DNA of 64,000 bases, taken from contig CAKOIE010000003.1 of assembly GCA_934086395.1 (NCBI GenBank), positions 1 through 64,000 on the forward strand, given 5' to 3'. Under the pieces are notes generated by a model. It was not told where the DNA came from, searched no databases, and saw nothing but the letters and a program-made list of their open reading frames with translations. Position numbers and translations under genes: made by a program. Below, one piece after another: positions 45,235 to 53,977 of this stretch. The stretch's first letter is position 1. Each line of letters starts with the position of its first letter. Source of the DNA: an uncultured Bacilli bacterium (GTDB taxonomy: Bacteria > Bacillota_I > Bacilli_A > RF39 > UBA660).

Positions 45235-46034
45235 TTTAAATCACTCACTTTATATACAGTTTTATTTTCATAGAACTTATTATCATAATCTATTTTTTTA
45301 CCATTTAAAATAGCAATAACATCTTTATATGTTAATCCATTAGGATTAATATAATACATAAGAATTTTATCATCATTAATATTTTTTAACTCTGGTATTA
45401 AATTAAAATATTTATTATAGAATAAAACTGTTCCGTATTTATTTTCTTTAGCTAAAAATTCTACAGCGTCATTTTTTAAAATGGCAACATCTGTATATTC
45501 AGTTTTAAAAGTATCACTATAAAATTTTAATAAAGTTCTTCTTGAATACATAGCCATATTAAGTCCTAAAATAGGTAATATTACTTTTTTATTAACATTT
45601 TCTAAAACTGTTTTTAATTCATTTTTTTCTAATTCATTAGCAAGCATACAAGATATAATATTATCCTTAGATAACCAGTAATTGATTGAATGATAATTAA
45701 CCGCAAAATGGGCTTGATTCCAAATTAAATTTATATTAGTGTCTTTAAGCATTTGATATATAGCGATATCTTCATAAATTATTCCATTTACAAAACTTAA
45801 TTTAGGAATAATTAATTTAAAGTTATTACAGTCTTTATTATCTAACACTCTATTAACAAGTAAATAAACATTTATATTGTATTTTTCTTTAATACTTTTC
45901 ATCTCATCTAAATTAAAAGTATTATAACCAATACTATAATATGATAAAGGAAAAAGAAAGTTTGTTATACCTTCTTTATAATATTCTTCAATTTCTAATA
46001 AATTATTTATTCTTATTAATAGTTTATTTTTCAT
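45231..46034 (-). CDS. yrrN: U32-like protein (YrrN/TrhP1-like), short
   Basis: 267 aa, lacking the Cys signature; TIM-barrel-like with LFPLSYYSIGY, VNGIIYEDIAIYQML, LIWNQAHFAVNYHSINYW and VILPILGLNMAMYSRR. Partner subunit of the U32 pair by position. Overlaps yrrM by 11 bp. Confidence 0.75.
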   Translation of the reverse strand: MKNKLLIRINNLLEIEEYYKEGITNFLFPLSYYSIGYNTFNLDEMKSIKEKYNINVYLLVNRVLDNKDCNNFKLIIPKLSFVNGIIYEDIAIYQMLKDTNINLIWNQAHFAVNYHSINYWLSKDNIISCMLANELEKNELKTVLENVNKKVILPILGLNMAMYSRRTLLKFYSDTFKTEYTDVAILKNDAVEFLAKENKYGTVLFYNKYFNLIPELKNINDDKILMYYINPNGLTYKDVIAILNGKKIDYDNKFYENKTVYKVSDLK

Positions 46035-46629
46035 TATTCTTTTTAAAGCTTACTGATAAGCCATCTCCAATATCATAAAATTTAGTAACATAATCTTTAT
46101 TATTATTTAAAAATTCAATATAATTTTCTATTTTAGTAACTATTCCTCTAACATTTTTACTTTTAATAGATGCCTTATCTTTAACTAAACCATGAAATTT
46201 TAAGTTATCTGTTATTATTACTCCACCTGGATTTAAATAATTACAAAATCTTTCAAAGTATTTAATATATCCACCTTTAGCAGCATCAATAAAGATTAAA
46301 TCATATTTACGTCCTGTTAAACTTACTTCTAATGCATCATTATATACTATTTCAATTCTTTTATCTAAACCACAAGCATTAACATTTTTAACTGCTTCAC
46401 GATATCTTTTCTCGTCTTTTTCAATAGTTGTAATTTCAACTGTATCGGTTGCATTAGCCATAAGTATTGCTGAATAACCTATTGCGGTACCTATTTCTAA
46501 AACTGTTTTAACATTATTAAGTTTAATATATTTCATAATAAATTTAATAGAATCAAGTTCAATAATAGGAATATTATTTGCTTCAGCATATCTTTCCATT
46601 TCTAATATTGTCTCTTTCACAGGGAACAC
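46024..46629 (-). CDS. yrrM: SAM-dependent O-methyltransferase (YrrM/TrmR-like)
   Basis: 201 aa. Class I motifs VLEIGTAIGYSAILMA, ITTIEKDE, YDLIFIDAAKGGYIKYFE and GGVIITDNLKFHG of the COMT-type family. In Bacillus the gene beside the U32 pair methylates hydroxyuridine at tRNA position 34, which fits the neighbours here. Confidence 0.9.
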   Translation of the reverse strand: MFPVKETILEMERYAEANNIPIIELDSIKFIMKYIKLNNVKTVLEIGTAIGYSAILMANATDTVEITTIEKDEKRYREAVKNVNACGLDKRIEIVYNDALEVSLTGRKYDLIFIDAAKGGYIKYFERFCNYLNPGGVIITDNLKFHGLVKDKASIKSKNVRGIVTKIENYIEFLNNNKDYVTKFYDIGDGLSVSFKKNNEK

Positions 46630-46687
46630 TTCCTTACGAACTAGATTATATCATAGGTTATTTAAAAAATGCAAAAAAATAAGAAAA

Positions 46688-46706
46688 GGAACTATTTTGT
46701 AGTTCC
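46688..46706 (-). terminator. Terminator overlapping the stop of paralogue 1
   Basis: Stem GGAACTA/TAGTTCC, 5-base loop, followed on the minus strand by TTTTCTTATTTTTT. The stop codon is in the stem; the same hairpin recurs at 47469-47487 and 48227-48245. Confidence 0.75.
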
Positions 46707-47327
46707 ATCATGATCAAAAATTATTTTTTTAATTTTTGCTGGTAATTGAAAATTAGTACTCAATATTTCTTCATTTGTTCTTTCAGGATAATTTACAACA
46801 GCAAGTTTTACCATTGCTTCATTTGTTAGTTCATCCTCATTATAGTTACTTTTTTCTTTTAAATTCTTAAGTTCTTCTTCTAAACTTTTAATTTTATCCT
46901 CTGATTTTTCTATTCCTTTAGACAATTCTTTTATGTTAAATTTATTTTCTTTATATGTTCCTAATAGAGAATATGATACAAATTGAATAAAAATTGTAAT
47001 AGCGGTAGCTGCAAATAATATTCCAAATAATGTTTTATAAAAACCAATCTCACTTAATAATATATCTCGACCCATAAAAATAATTATAAAGATCCAAAAT
47101 ATGTTTAGGAAAAAAAATTTATTTTTCGTTTTAATATTATTTTTAGATTTTTTTAATTGTTCTTTTAACATACTTACATAATTATTTTCTCTCTCTATTT
47201 TATTTTGTAAAGATAAAATTTTAACTGTATCTTCATTTTCACTAGATTCTACTCTTTTTAATTTATTTTCATCATCTTCTACTACCCCAACTTTAGCTGT
47301 TTCATTCAAATATAACTCTTTATTCAT
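46692..47327 (-). CDS. Tandem coiled-coil membrane paralogue 1
   Basis: 211 aa. Conserved start MNKELYLNETAKVGVVEDDE, a coiled coil (ENEDTVKILSLQNKIERENN and on), two membrane helices (about 72-88 and 97-116), a second coiled coil (EKSEDKIKSLEEELKNLKEK), then a C-terminal LAVVNYPERT-x-E block and KIKKIIFDHDGTTK. Own promoter TTGACA-17-TATAAT at 47361-47389. The stop codon lies in a GGAACTA/TAGTTCC terminator. Unknown function; the array may be immunity or envelope-stress proteins. Confidence 0.7.
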   Translation of the reverse strand: MNKELYLNETAKVGVVEDDENKLKRVESSENEDTVKILSLQNKIERENNYVSMLKEQLKKSKNNIKTKNKFFFLNIFWIFIIIFMGRDILLSEIGFYKTLFGILFAATAITIFIQFVSYSLLGTYKENKFNIKELSKGIEKSEDKIKSLEEELKNLKEKSNYNEDELTNEAMVKLAVVNYPERTNEEILSTNFQLPAKIKKIIFDHDGTTK

Positions 47328-47360
47328 ATTATTTTTTCCTCTTTCTTTAATTTAAATCGT

Positions 47361-47389
47361 ATTATAGCAAACATTTGTTACTTTGTCAA
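47361..47389 (-). promoter_or_regulatory. Consensus promoter of paralogue 1
   Basis: TTGACA (47384-47389), 17 bp, TATAAT (47361-47366). Near-copy at 48121-48149 drives paralogue 2, with TACAAT as -10. Confidence 0.8.
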
Positions 47390-47472
47390 TCGAAACATCT
47401 GATGTGTAAATTATCTATATTAAAATTAATGTTAATAAAACCTGTGCGATATTTAAAAAATAAGAAAAGGAA

Positions 47473-48087
47473 CTATTTTGTAGTTCCATTATGATTAAAA
47501 GTTATTTTTTTAATTTTTGCTGGTATTTGAATATCGCTAACTAATGTTTCATCGCTTGTTCTTTCAGGATAATTTACTGTTGCAAATTTTATCACTTCTT
47601 CATTTGTTAGTTCATCCTCATTATAATTACATTTTTCTTTTAAATTTTTAAGTTCTTCTTCTAAAACCTTAATTTTATCATCAGATTTTTCTATTTCATT
47701 AGGTAATTCTTTCATAATTAGTCTATTTTCCTTAAATGATCCAAAATATTTTTTGCCTAAAATTTGAATTATAGACATCGTAACGCCAACCATTGTTGTT
47801 ATAAGGAACTGAATAATATTAAAATCATTAAATAAATTAAATGCCAAAATAATTATAGGCTCCCAAAACATTAAGTTTATACATTTTAAAATTATACGAA
47901 CTTTAGCGTCAGATAATACTTTTTGCATCCTTACTACACTTTTATTTTCTCTTTCTATTTCATTTTGCAATTCTAAAATTTTAACTGTATCTTCATTTTC
48001 ACTAGATTCTACTCTTTTTAATTTCTTTTCATCATCTACTACTAGTCCAACATTTGTTGTTTCATTTAAATATAACTCTTTATTCAT
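47473..48087 (-). CDS. Tandem coiled-coil membrane paralogue 2
   Basis: 204 aa. Same plan as paralogue 1: start MNKELYLNETTNVGLVVDDE, coiled coil, two helices (the most divergent part), second coiled coil, and NYPERTSDETLVSDIQIPAK end. Own promoter (48121-48149) and terminator. The sequence of ends is far better kept than the membrane part, which suggests diversification of the membrane or outside loop. Confidence 0.7.
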   Translation of the reverse strand: MNKELYLNETTNVGLVVDDEKKLKRVESSENEDTVKILELQNEIERENKSVVRMQKVLSDAKVRIILKCINLMFWEPIIILAFNLFNDFNIIQFLITTMVGVTMSIIQILGKKYFGSFKENRLIMKELPNEIEKSDDKIKVLEEELKNLKEKCNYNEDELTNEEVIKFATVNYPERTSDETLVSDIQIPAKIKKITFNHNGTTK

Positions 48088-48120
48088 ATTATTTTTTCCT
48101 CTTTCTTTAATTTAAATCGT

Positions 48121-48149
48121 ATTGTAGCAAACATTTGTTACTTTGTCAA
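48121..48149 (-). promoter_or_regulatory. Promoter of paralogue 2
   Basis: TTGACA (48144-48149), 17 bp, TACAAT (48121-48126); part of a ~145-bp intergenic repeat shared with 47328-47472. Confidence 0.7.
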
Positions 48150-48230
48150 TCGAAACATCTGATGTAAATTATCTATATTAAAATTCATATTAATAAAACC
48201 TGTGTGATATTTAAAAAATAAGAAAAGGAA

Positions 48231-48857
48231 CTATTTTGTAGTTCCATTATGATTAAAAGTTATTTTTTTAATTTTGGCTGGTATCTGAATATCGCTAACT
48301 AATGTTTCATCACTTGCTCTTTCAGGATAATTTACTGTTGCAAGTTTTATCACATCTTCATTTGTTAGTTCATCCTCATTATAGTTACTTTTTTCTTTTA
48401 AATTCTTAAGTTCTTCTTCTAAACTTTTAATTTTATCCTCTGATTTTTCTATTCCTTTAGGCAATTCTTTTATGTAAAATTTATTTTCTTTATATGTTCC
48501 AAATAAATATTTTAAATACATTTGTACAATTATACTAGTTCCACCAAATAAAATTAGAAAACCGATTAGTTTAGCAATTGTACTGTTCATTACAATTAAT
48601 ACTGGAATAAAAAACGGAGCCGGTGCTAATAAACATATAAGTGAAAGTATATTTTTACATTTAATATTATCTTTGGATTGTTCTAATTGTTCTTTAAACA
48701 TTGTTACATATTTGTTTTCTCTCTCTATTTCATTTTGTAATGACAAAATTTTAACTGTATCTTCATTTTCATTAGATTCTACTCTTTTTAATTTTTTTTC
48801 ATAATCTACTACTAATCCAACATTTGTTGTTTCATTTAAATATAATTCTTTATTCAT
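48231..48857 (-). CDS. Tandem coiled-coil membrane paralogue 3
   Basis: 208 aa, start MNKELYLNETTNVGLVVDYE. Coiled coils as in paralogue 1, membrane helices distinct (LICLLAPAPFFIPVLIV). End identical to paralogue 2 over the last 20 residues. No promoter copy upstream; it starts 19 bp after the divergent paralogue and is probably cotranscribed with it. Confidence 0.7.
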   Translation of the reverse strand: MNKELYLNETTNVGLVVDYEKKLKRVESNENEDTVKILSLQNEIERENKYVTMFKEQLEQSKDNIKCKNILSLICLLAPAPFFIPVLIVMNSTIAKLIGFLILFGGTSIIVQMYLKYLFGTYKENKFYIKELPKGIEKSEDKIKSLEEELKNLKEKSNYNEDELTNEDVIKLATVNYPERASDETLVSDIQIPAKIKKITFNHNGTTK

Positions 48858-48876
48858 ATTCTTTTTTCCTCTTTCT

Positions 48877-49554
48877 TTAATTTATATTAAAATCATAATT
48901 TTTAATTTTAATGTTACTTAATTCCGAATCTCTATTTTTTTCTTTTAAGCTATTAGAATAATTAATTCTTGATAAATCTATTTCATCAATATTTAAGTTA
49001 TTAGTTTTACTAAACTTAGCTTGTTTTTTCATATCATCTAATTCTTTTTGCAAAAGACTTATTTTATCTATATTATTTTTAATTAAATTTGGAAGCACTT
49101 CTTTTTTTAATCGATAATTTTCTTTAAATGATTTATTGATTAATTCAAATACTGTAGTAACTAATATATTTATAGAACTTAATATAATACCTACAATTGT
49201 AAGTGAAATAATATTATTGGGTGTAACTAATAAATTAATAACAAATAGCAAACAAAATTCAAAAACAACACTAATAATTATTCCATTATATTTATCTTTA
49301 ATATTTTTTTCAATTAAATCTAATGTATCGATATTCTCACTTAAATTATGTTGTTCAATCTCCAAATTATTTTCTTTTATCATTATTTCATTTACTTCTT
49401 TAGGCATATTTTTAGAATCTACAATATAATTTTTTTCTTCTCCATCATATATAATTCCTATACCAGTTGTTTCATTTAATAATGTTCCTTCATCCACTTG
49501 ATAATCACTTCCGTTTGTATAGAATATATTATTAAAATATACTTTAAAAGTCAA
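48877..49554 (-). CDS. Divergent paralogue 4 of the coiled-coil membrane array
   Basis: 225 aa. An extra N-terminal 27 residues (FKVYFNNIFYTNGSDYQVDE), then LLNETTGIGIIYDGEEKN matching the LNETTNVGLVVD block of the array, coiled coil, two membrane helices (SVVFEFCLLFVINLLV and ISLTIVGIILSSINILVTTV), second coiled coil KISLLQKELDDMKKQ and a RINYS tail. Probably the founder or first gene of the array. Confidence 0.65.
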   Translation of the reverse strand: MTFKVYFNNIFYTNGSDYQVDEGTLLNETTGIGIIYDGEEKNYIVDSKNMPKEVNEIMIKENNLEIEQHNLSENIDTLDLIEKNIKDKYNGIIISVVFEFCLLFVINLLVTPNNIISLTIVGIILSSINILVTTVFELINKSFKENYRLKKEVLPNLIKNNIDKISLLQKELDDMKKQAKFSKTNNLNIDEIDLSRINYSNSLKEKNRDSELSNIKIKNYDFNIN

Positions 49555-49572
49555 TTCGAAATTTATTTTAAT

Positions 49573-50721
49573 TTAACAATCTTTATAAATATCATAAAGA
49601 TATTCTAAATCCATTTGTTGTAATACTTGTTTTAGATAGTCTTTATTTTTAGGGCTTCTTAAATCAATATTACTTTGATAAACTTTGTTTTTCCAATAAT
49701 TACTATTATCTTTATCTAAATATGTCTCTTTTAATAATTTTTCATTCAAATTTATATCATAACCTATACCATGATTTTTAAAATCAGCATCATTATATCG
49801 TGATTCATTGTTATTTTTAATTAAATTGTTATTATATTCGATTTCCTTATAAACTTCGCCACATTGAAACATTATCTTGTTGGGGTCTATTCCTGAAATA
49901 CTTTTACCATACATTATAGGATATTTAATATTTTTTGGAAGTTCATCATGACCAATAATTTGATAATCACCATAATATATATTATTATCCATAATATGTT
50001 GTGATGGATATGTTGGTAATGTTTTAAGTTTATCTATAGAAACATTTTTATCTTCAGTTAATATATGAAATATTTCTATTATTAAAGGTCTTCCCATAAG
50101 TATATCCCAGTATTTAAAGCCTTTCTTAGTTCTTTTATATACATCCATTAATATTCTTCCATAAGTATAACTATGTTTTCCAACCTTTACTCTAAAATAA
50201 TCTCCCTCTTTATAGTTGATGTGGGTACGTTTTTCATTAATAAATAAATTTAATTCTTCTAAGTCATCAGTTGTTAAATCGTTAATATAGTTATTTAACC
50301 ATTCATTTAACGAGTCTAAATCACTAATTTTCTCATCAAAATATTCTTTTAAGAATGTTTTTTGAGTTGTATAGTTTCCTATTATGTAATATCCTTCTTT
50401 TTCTTTTGATTTAGATATATAAAAGTAGGCCCCATAACCACTTAAATTCTCAATTACTGAAAAAGTTATTTTTTTAGGTTTACCTCTATTTGTTTTGTGA
50501 AGTATTATTTGGTGATTATTAGTTGTATCATAATCTACATCTTTCTCTTTTAAAGAAAAATACTTATCAGTAACATATAAATTAATTATTTTAACTATTT
50601 TATCTTTATCAAAATAAACAAGTATTTTAACACAGCCATCCTCATATATTTCACATTTATAATTATCTTTAAGTGGCTTTACACCTAAATATTTACGATA
50701 TTTATTACTATATATTTCCAT
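49573..50721 (-). CDS. Imm26-domain protein
   Basis: 382 aa. N-terminal ~120 residues are beta-rich and not recognised. A middle part (about 168-270) fits Immunity protein 26: YKEGDYFRVKVGKHSYTYGR, LMGRPLIIEIFHILTED and YYGDYQIIGHDELP. The C-terminal ~100 residues are Asn/Lys-rich. Imm26 proteins protect against polymorphic toxins; no toxin is visible nearby, so this may be an orphan immunity gene. Next to a decayed CptIN locus. Confidence 0.65.
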   Translation of the reverse strand: MEIYSNKYRKYLGVKPLKDNYKCEIYEDGCVKILVYFDKDKIVKIINLYVTDKYFSLKEKDVDYDTTNNHQIILHKTNRGKPKKITFSVIENLSGYGAYFYISKSKEKEGYYIIGNYTTQKTFLKEYFDEKISDLDSLNEWLNNYINDLTTDDLEELNLFINEKRTHINYKEGDYFRVKVGKHSYTYGRILMDVYKRTKKGFKYWDILMGRPLIIEIFHILTEDKNVSIDKLKTLPTYPSQHIMDNNIYYGDYQIIGHDELPKNIKYPIMYGKSISGIDPNKIMFQCGEVYKEIEYNNNLIKNNNESRYNDADFKNHGIGYDINLNEKLLKETYLDKDNSNYWKNKVYQSNIDLRSPKNKDYLKQVLQQMDLEYLYDIYKDC

Positions 50722-50751
50722 AAATTTTCCTTTAACTATTTTAATTATTAT

Positions 50752-50850
50752 TTTCTTCTAACATTTTTTCTTTTATTTTATCAACATCGGTAAAGAATAA
50801 ATTTGTTCATTGATTTTTCATAGCAAGTAATGAGTTAAAGTTATATGATA
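50752..50850 (-). pseudogene. Relic of a CptN-like type III toxin gene
   Basis: Resembles the 3-prime end of the toxin at 51810 (TTTTTCTTTTATTTTATCAA and TTCATAGCAAGTAATGA are shared), with frameshifting changes, then a jump at about 50855 straight into the antitoxin repeat. An internal deletion seems to have removed most of the toxin gene. Confidence 0.7.
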
Positions 50851-50863
50851 TCTAGATCTTTGA

Positions 50864-50964
50864 TGAAGCTTTACATATTTTCGATTGGAATCATTTATAA
50901 CCCGCACCATCCATAAGCGGCTAACATTTACCTCAAGTACTATCTTAAGTACAAAGAAAGTATA
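50864..50964 (-). ncRNA. Relic antitoxin RNA with one repeat unit
   Basis: One unit of the 50-nt repeat found at 52366-52472 (TTAGCCGCTTATGGATGGTG on the minus strand), plus the upstream part and a -10 TATACT (50959-50964) with -35 TTGATT at 50981-50986. Promoter and RNA could still work although the toxin is lost. Confidence 0.6.
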
Positions 50965-51008
50965 CTATAATTTTAAAAAAAATCAAATAGTTCTAGTAAC
51001 ACTAACGA

Positions 51009-51674
51009 TTATCTCTTTACCAATCTTTTTCCTTTATTTTTATTATACATATATTCATCTATCGAAACTTGATGTTTTATATCTTTAACATCATCAACCA
51101 ATTGTAACTTATTAAATAAACGCATAAACATAACATTAAAAGGAGCATAATAACTACCAGAATTACAAAATTTAATTGTTACTCTTCCAATATTTGAACT
51201 ACCATTTATAAATCCTGGCAAAATAGATTTAGGTATAAATTCAAGTTCGAATTCATCATCTATTTTTCTTATCTTTAAAATGTTAGCATTATCGTGATTA
51301 AATTCATCACTACACCAAGTAATAGCCTTATTTTCTATATCATACAATTCAGAATAATGATAAAAATCATATTTAAAAGCTTTCTCACGATATATTTTAT
51401 TATATTTTTCAGCCTCATAATTATTAAAAATATCATCATCCAAAATACAAACATTTACATTTTCTATATCCGCAAATAAATCTTGAAATGATGAATATAC
51501 TGCACCATTTTCTCTAGTGATAGTAAAAAACATATTTTTAATTAATTTACTATCATCCATTATTGTCCAGTACAAATCACCATTTCCATAAATCGACATA
51601 ATAAGCCTAACATTTCCATCAATTAATGTGATATCTTTAAATCCATTATTAATTCCACTAATAACAATTTCCAT
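51009..51674 (-). CDS. Hypothetical soluble protein between two type III loci
   Basis: 221 aa from ATG 51674, preferred because GGAGG stands six bases before it; the frame opens at 51695. Beta-rich, no signal or membrane helix, acidic middle, Lys-rich tail NKNKGKRLVKR. Not recognised. It lies where accessory genes and toxin-antitoxin loci cluster, so it may be an immunity or defence gene. Confidence 0.55.
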   Translation of the reverse strand: MEIVISGINNGFKDITLIDGNVRLIMSIYGNGDLYWTIMDDSKLIKNMFFTITRENGAVYSSFQDLFADIENVNVCILDDDIFNNYEAEKYNKIYREKAFKYDFYHYSELYDIENKAITWCSDEFNHDNANILKIRKIDDEFELEFIPKSILPGFINGSSNIGRVTIKFCNSGSYYAPFNVMFMRLFNKLQLVDDVKDIKHQVSIDEYMYNKNKGKRLVKR

Positions 51675-51809
51675 TTTAAACCTCCAAACATACAATATAC
51701 TACCTCAAAATAACACTTGGCACAAAATTATTTTCATATTTGTCATAATATTATTTACTTAATTTTTTGAATCAACTTTCCATCAAAGATATTAATATGA
51801 AACACTTTT

Positions 51810-52295
51810 TTATTTATGTAATTTATCATTTTCTAACTCATTTAACATTTTTTCTTTTATTTTATCAATATCTGTAAAAAATAAATTTATTCCTTGCCTC
51901 TTCATAGCAAGTAATGAATTGAAGTTATATAATATTTCATTTTTAAGGTTATCTGCAACTCTAACTGGTGCACCATTTTCGGTATGAATATGATCAATAT
52001 ATTTTTCTAAAGTAGGAAATGCATTTTGAATTAATATAACAGATTTTTTATTAGCAATTTCACTTATCATTATAGATTTACAACTACCATATTTTTTTAT
52101 TTTCTTTTCAATAATTGGCTTATATTTGGATACGTTGCTACTTAAAGGTATAAACCATAAAATATCTCCATCTTTAATAGTAAAATAGGTTGGTCTAGAC
52201 TTCCCATTTTCATGATTAATCATCAATCCCTTGTCATTTTTTTTATCAAAAAAAGTATCTTTAATATGATAAATGTATCCAGTTTTAATTTCCAA
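51810..52295 (-). CDS. cptN: CptIN/ToxN-family type III toxin (endoribonuclease)
   Basis: About 161 aa from TTG 52295 (AAAGG nine bases before it); GTG 52304 is too close to that site. LEIKTGYIYHIKDTFFD, KGLMINHENGKSRPTYF, ILWFIPLSSNVSKY and LIQNAFPTLEKYIDHIHTENG match the CptN branch of ToxN/AbiQ toxins as I remember them. These cut RNA and are held inactive by binding repeats of their own antitoxin RNA; many act in phage abortive infection. The upstream repeat RNA and terminator complete the locus. Confidence 0.85.
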   Translation of the reverse strand: MEIKTGYIYHIKDTFFDKKNDKGLMINHENGKSRPTYFTIKDGDILWFIPLSSNVSKYKPIIEKKIKKYGSCKSIMISEIANKKSVILIQNAFPTLEKYIDHIHTENGAPVRVADNLKNEILYNFNSLLAMKRQGINLFFTDIDKIKEKMLNELENDKLHK

Positions 52296-52340
52296 AACAA
52301 TCACCCTTTCAATGAGAATATATCATAAACCAAAATAAAA

Positions 52341-52495
52341 CTCCATCATTATTGATGAAGCTTTACACATTTTCGAGTGGAATCATTTATAACCCGCACC
52401 ATCCATAAGCGGCTAACATTTCGCGATTGGAATCATTTATAACCCGCACCATCCATAAGCGGCTAACATTTACCTCGAATACTATCTCAAGTACA
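52341..52495 (-). ncRNA. cptI: Type III antitoxin RNA (CptI-like) with two 50-nt repeats
   Basis: Two tandem copies of a 50-nt unit (about 52367-52416 and 52417-52466; minus strand core TTAGCCGCTTATGGATGGTG then CGGGTTATAAATGATTCC) with high GC for this DNA. The stem CTTCATCA/TGATGGAG at 52341-52360 and a T-rich tail separate it from the toxin, as in ToxIN loci, where a leaky terminator sets the RNA to toxin ratio. Confidence 0.85.
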
Positions 52496-52500
52496 TAAAA

Positions 52501-52529
52501 AGTATACTATAATTTTAACGAAAAGTCAA
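52501..52529 (-). promoter_or_regulatory. Promoter of the type III locus
   Basis: TTGACT (52524-52529), 17 bp, TATACT (52501-52506) on the minus strand. Confidence 0.75.
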
Positions 52530-53046
52530 ATAACTCTAGTAGCATACATTATATTATATGTTCTTTTTCTAAAATTAAACATAAAGACTTTCTATTCACA
52601 TTTATATGGTGATTCGGCATAGTTATCTTTAATTTTATCTAAAGTTAGAGTTGTTAAATATTCACTGGCAGTCTTGCAAATAAAAATAAACTTCACCACT
52701 AATGATGAAGTTTATAAATTAATTATCTCTTTTCAAAACCAACTGTTTAGTTTTCATATAATCATCTCTTTTAATATCTTTTTTCTTTGCAATATTTATC
52801 TCTCCTACCATTCTTACTATCATAAGTATATTATTTGAAATTTTAAAAATCAATAAATCAGTTAATAAATATTAAACTATTTTTTACATATGTTAATTTC
52901 AATATAAAATTGATGTTGTTTGATCAAATAATAATATAATTTTTTACACATTTTTATATTAGTACTAACATATAACATGAACCGATTTTCACAACGGGCA
53001 ATCTTAAAAACACACATAATATTTTATCTATGTTCCACTACTCCCA
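52530..53046. other. 517-bp stretch without an intact gene
   Basis: Holds coding debris: a minus-strand ORF of 34 codons at 52719-52823 (MKTKQLVLKRDN at its end) with no ribosome site, and a second frame near 52595-52690 reading CKTASEYLTTLTLDKIKDN to a stop. A hairpin AACTTCA/TGAAGTT (about 52690-52712) may be a terminator. I read this as the remains of one small gene; nothing is assigned to 52830-53046. Confidence 0.4.
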
Positions 53047-53970
53047 TTATTCCTCATATCTAACCTCATTCATATAATTAAATCCGCTTAAGTAATAATC
53101 ATCTGAATATTCCCTTACTCTGTTTTCCATAACATCATTTATAGGTATAAGTGTATAATCTTTTAATACTACATATTTATATGTAAATGTTAATATTTCA
53201 TCATAATATCTAGTTAACATATTAATTTTTACAGTAGTAATAATTCTTTTATTTAAATCATTATCAAAGTAACTCATTAATTCATAAAAACCTTTATCTG
53301 TTTTAACTATTCTTTCATTATATATTCTAATTACTTTTTCACCTTCATAATTGCCACTTATTTTTTGGGTAGTTGGATATTTATCATTTCCATAATCTTT
53401 ACTATATAAAATATTATCCTTTACATAAGCATATTCGGACATAAAATCATAATCAATCTTTTTTCCAAGAAATTCTGTTGAGTATTCCCATTTAAGATAA
53501 TCACTTAAATTATAATTAGCATTTAAATACATATCATAACTATCTGTAACTTTATTATCGGTATTATCATCATGTAAGGTATATATTATATCATTATAAT
53601 CGTAAAATTTTATGTCTGCTCCTGAGTTTGGAGCAATATTCATAACCTTAATATTTTTGTCTATATCATATACTTTTTTATAAACAAACTCTCCATTATC
53701 TAACTTTTGTGGATTAAAAATATATATAGAATTATTAGCTATAAATGAGTATTTACTAAATGATGTATCTTCAGTTAATATTTCTCCACCATTTAGTTTT
53801 TGATATTCTTTATCTGAATATTTTTTCTTAAGTGCATCCAATATTGAATTTGCCTCTGGTGGTGTATGATCATTTAATTCCTGTTTTCCATTTTTAATAA
53901 TGGCTATAGAAATAATGCTTATTAATACGATAGATACAATAACAACATAAATTATTTTTTTACTATTCAT
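53047..53970 (-). CDS. Membrane-anchored exported protein, unknown
   Basis: 307 aa. N-terminal anchor (IIYVVIVSIVLISIISIAII, residues 5-24), Pro/Glu linker, then an outside domain rich in Tyr/Asp/Asn with repeated beta-like strands (IYIFNPQKLDNGEFVYKKV; YDIDKNIKVMNI), perhaps a propeller. Follows the next gene by 8 bp and probably works with it. Not recognised. Confidence 0.65.
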   Translation of the reverse strand: MNSKKIIYVVIVSIVLISIISIAIIKNGKQELNDHTPPEANSILDALKKKYSDKEYQKLNGGEILTEDTSFSKYSFIANNSIYIFNPQKLDNGEFVYKKVYDIDKNIKVMNIAPNSGADIKFYDYNDIIYTLHDDNTDNKVTDSYDMYLNANYNLSDYLKWEYSTEFLGKKIDYDFMSEYAYVKDNILYSKDYGNDKYPTTQKISGNYEGEKVIRIYNERIVKTDKGFYELMSYFDNDLNKRIITTVKINMLTRYYDEILTFTYKYVVLKDYTLIPINDVMENRVREYSDDYYLSGFNYMNEVRYEE

Positions 53971-53977
53971 ATCACAC

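Noticed and set aside
52366..52472. CRISPR array or attachment-site repeat
   Set aside because: Only two contiguous 50-nt units placed between a promoter and a type III toxin gene; the antitoxin RNA explanation fits fully.
52719..52823. 34-aa minus-strand ORF as a gene
   Set aside because: No ribosome site and a -10-like sequence directly at its start; neighbouring frames hold further gene debris, so it is treated as a relic.
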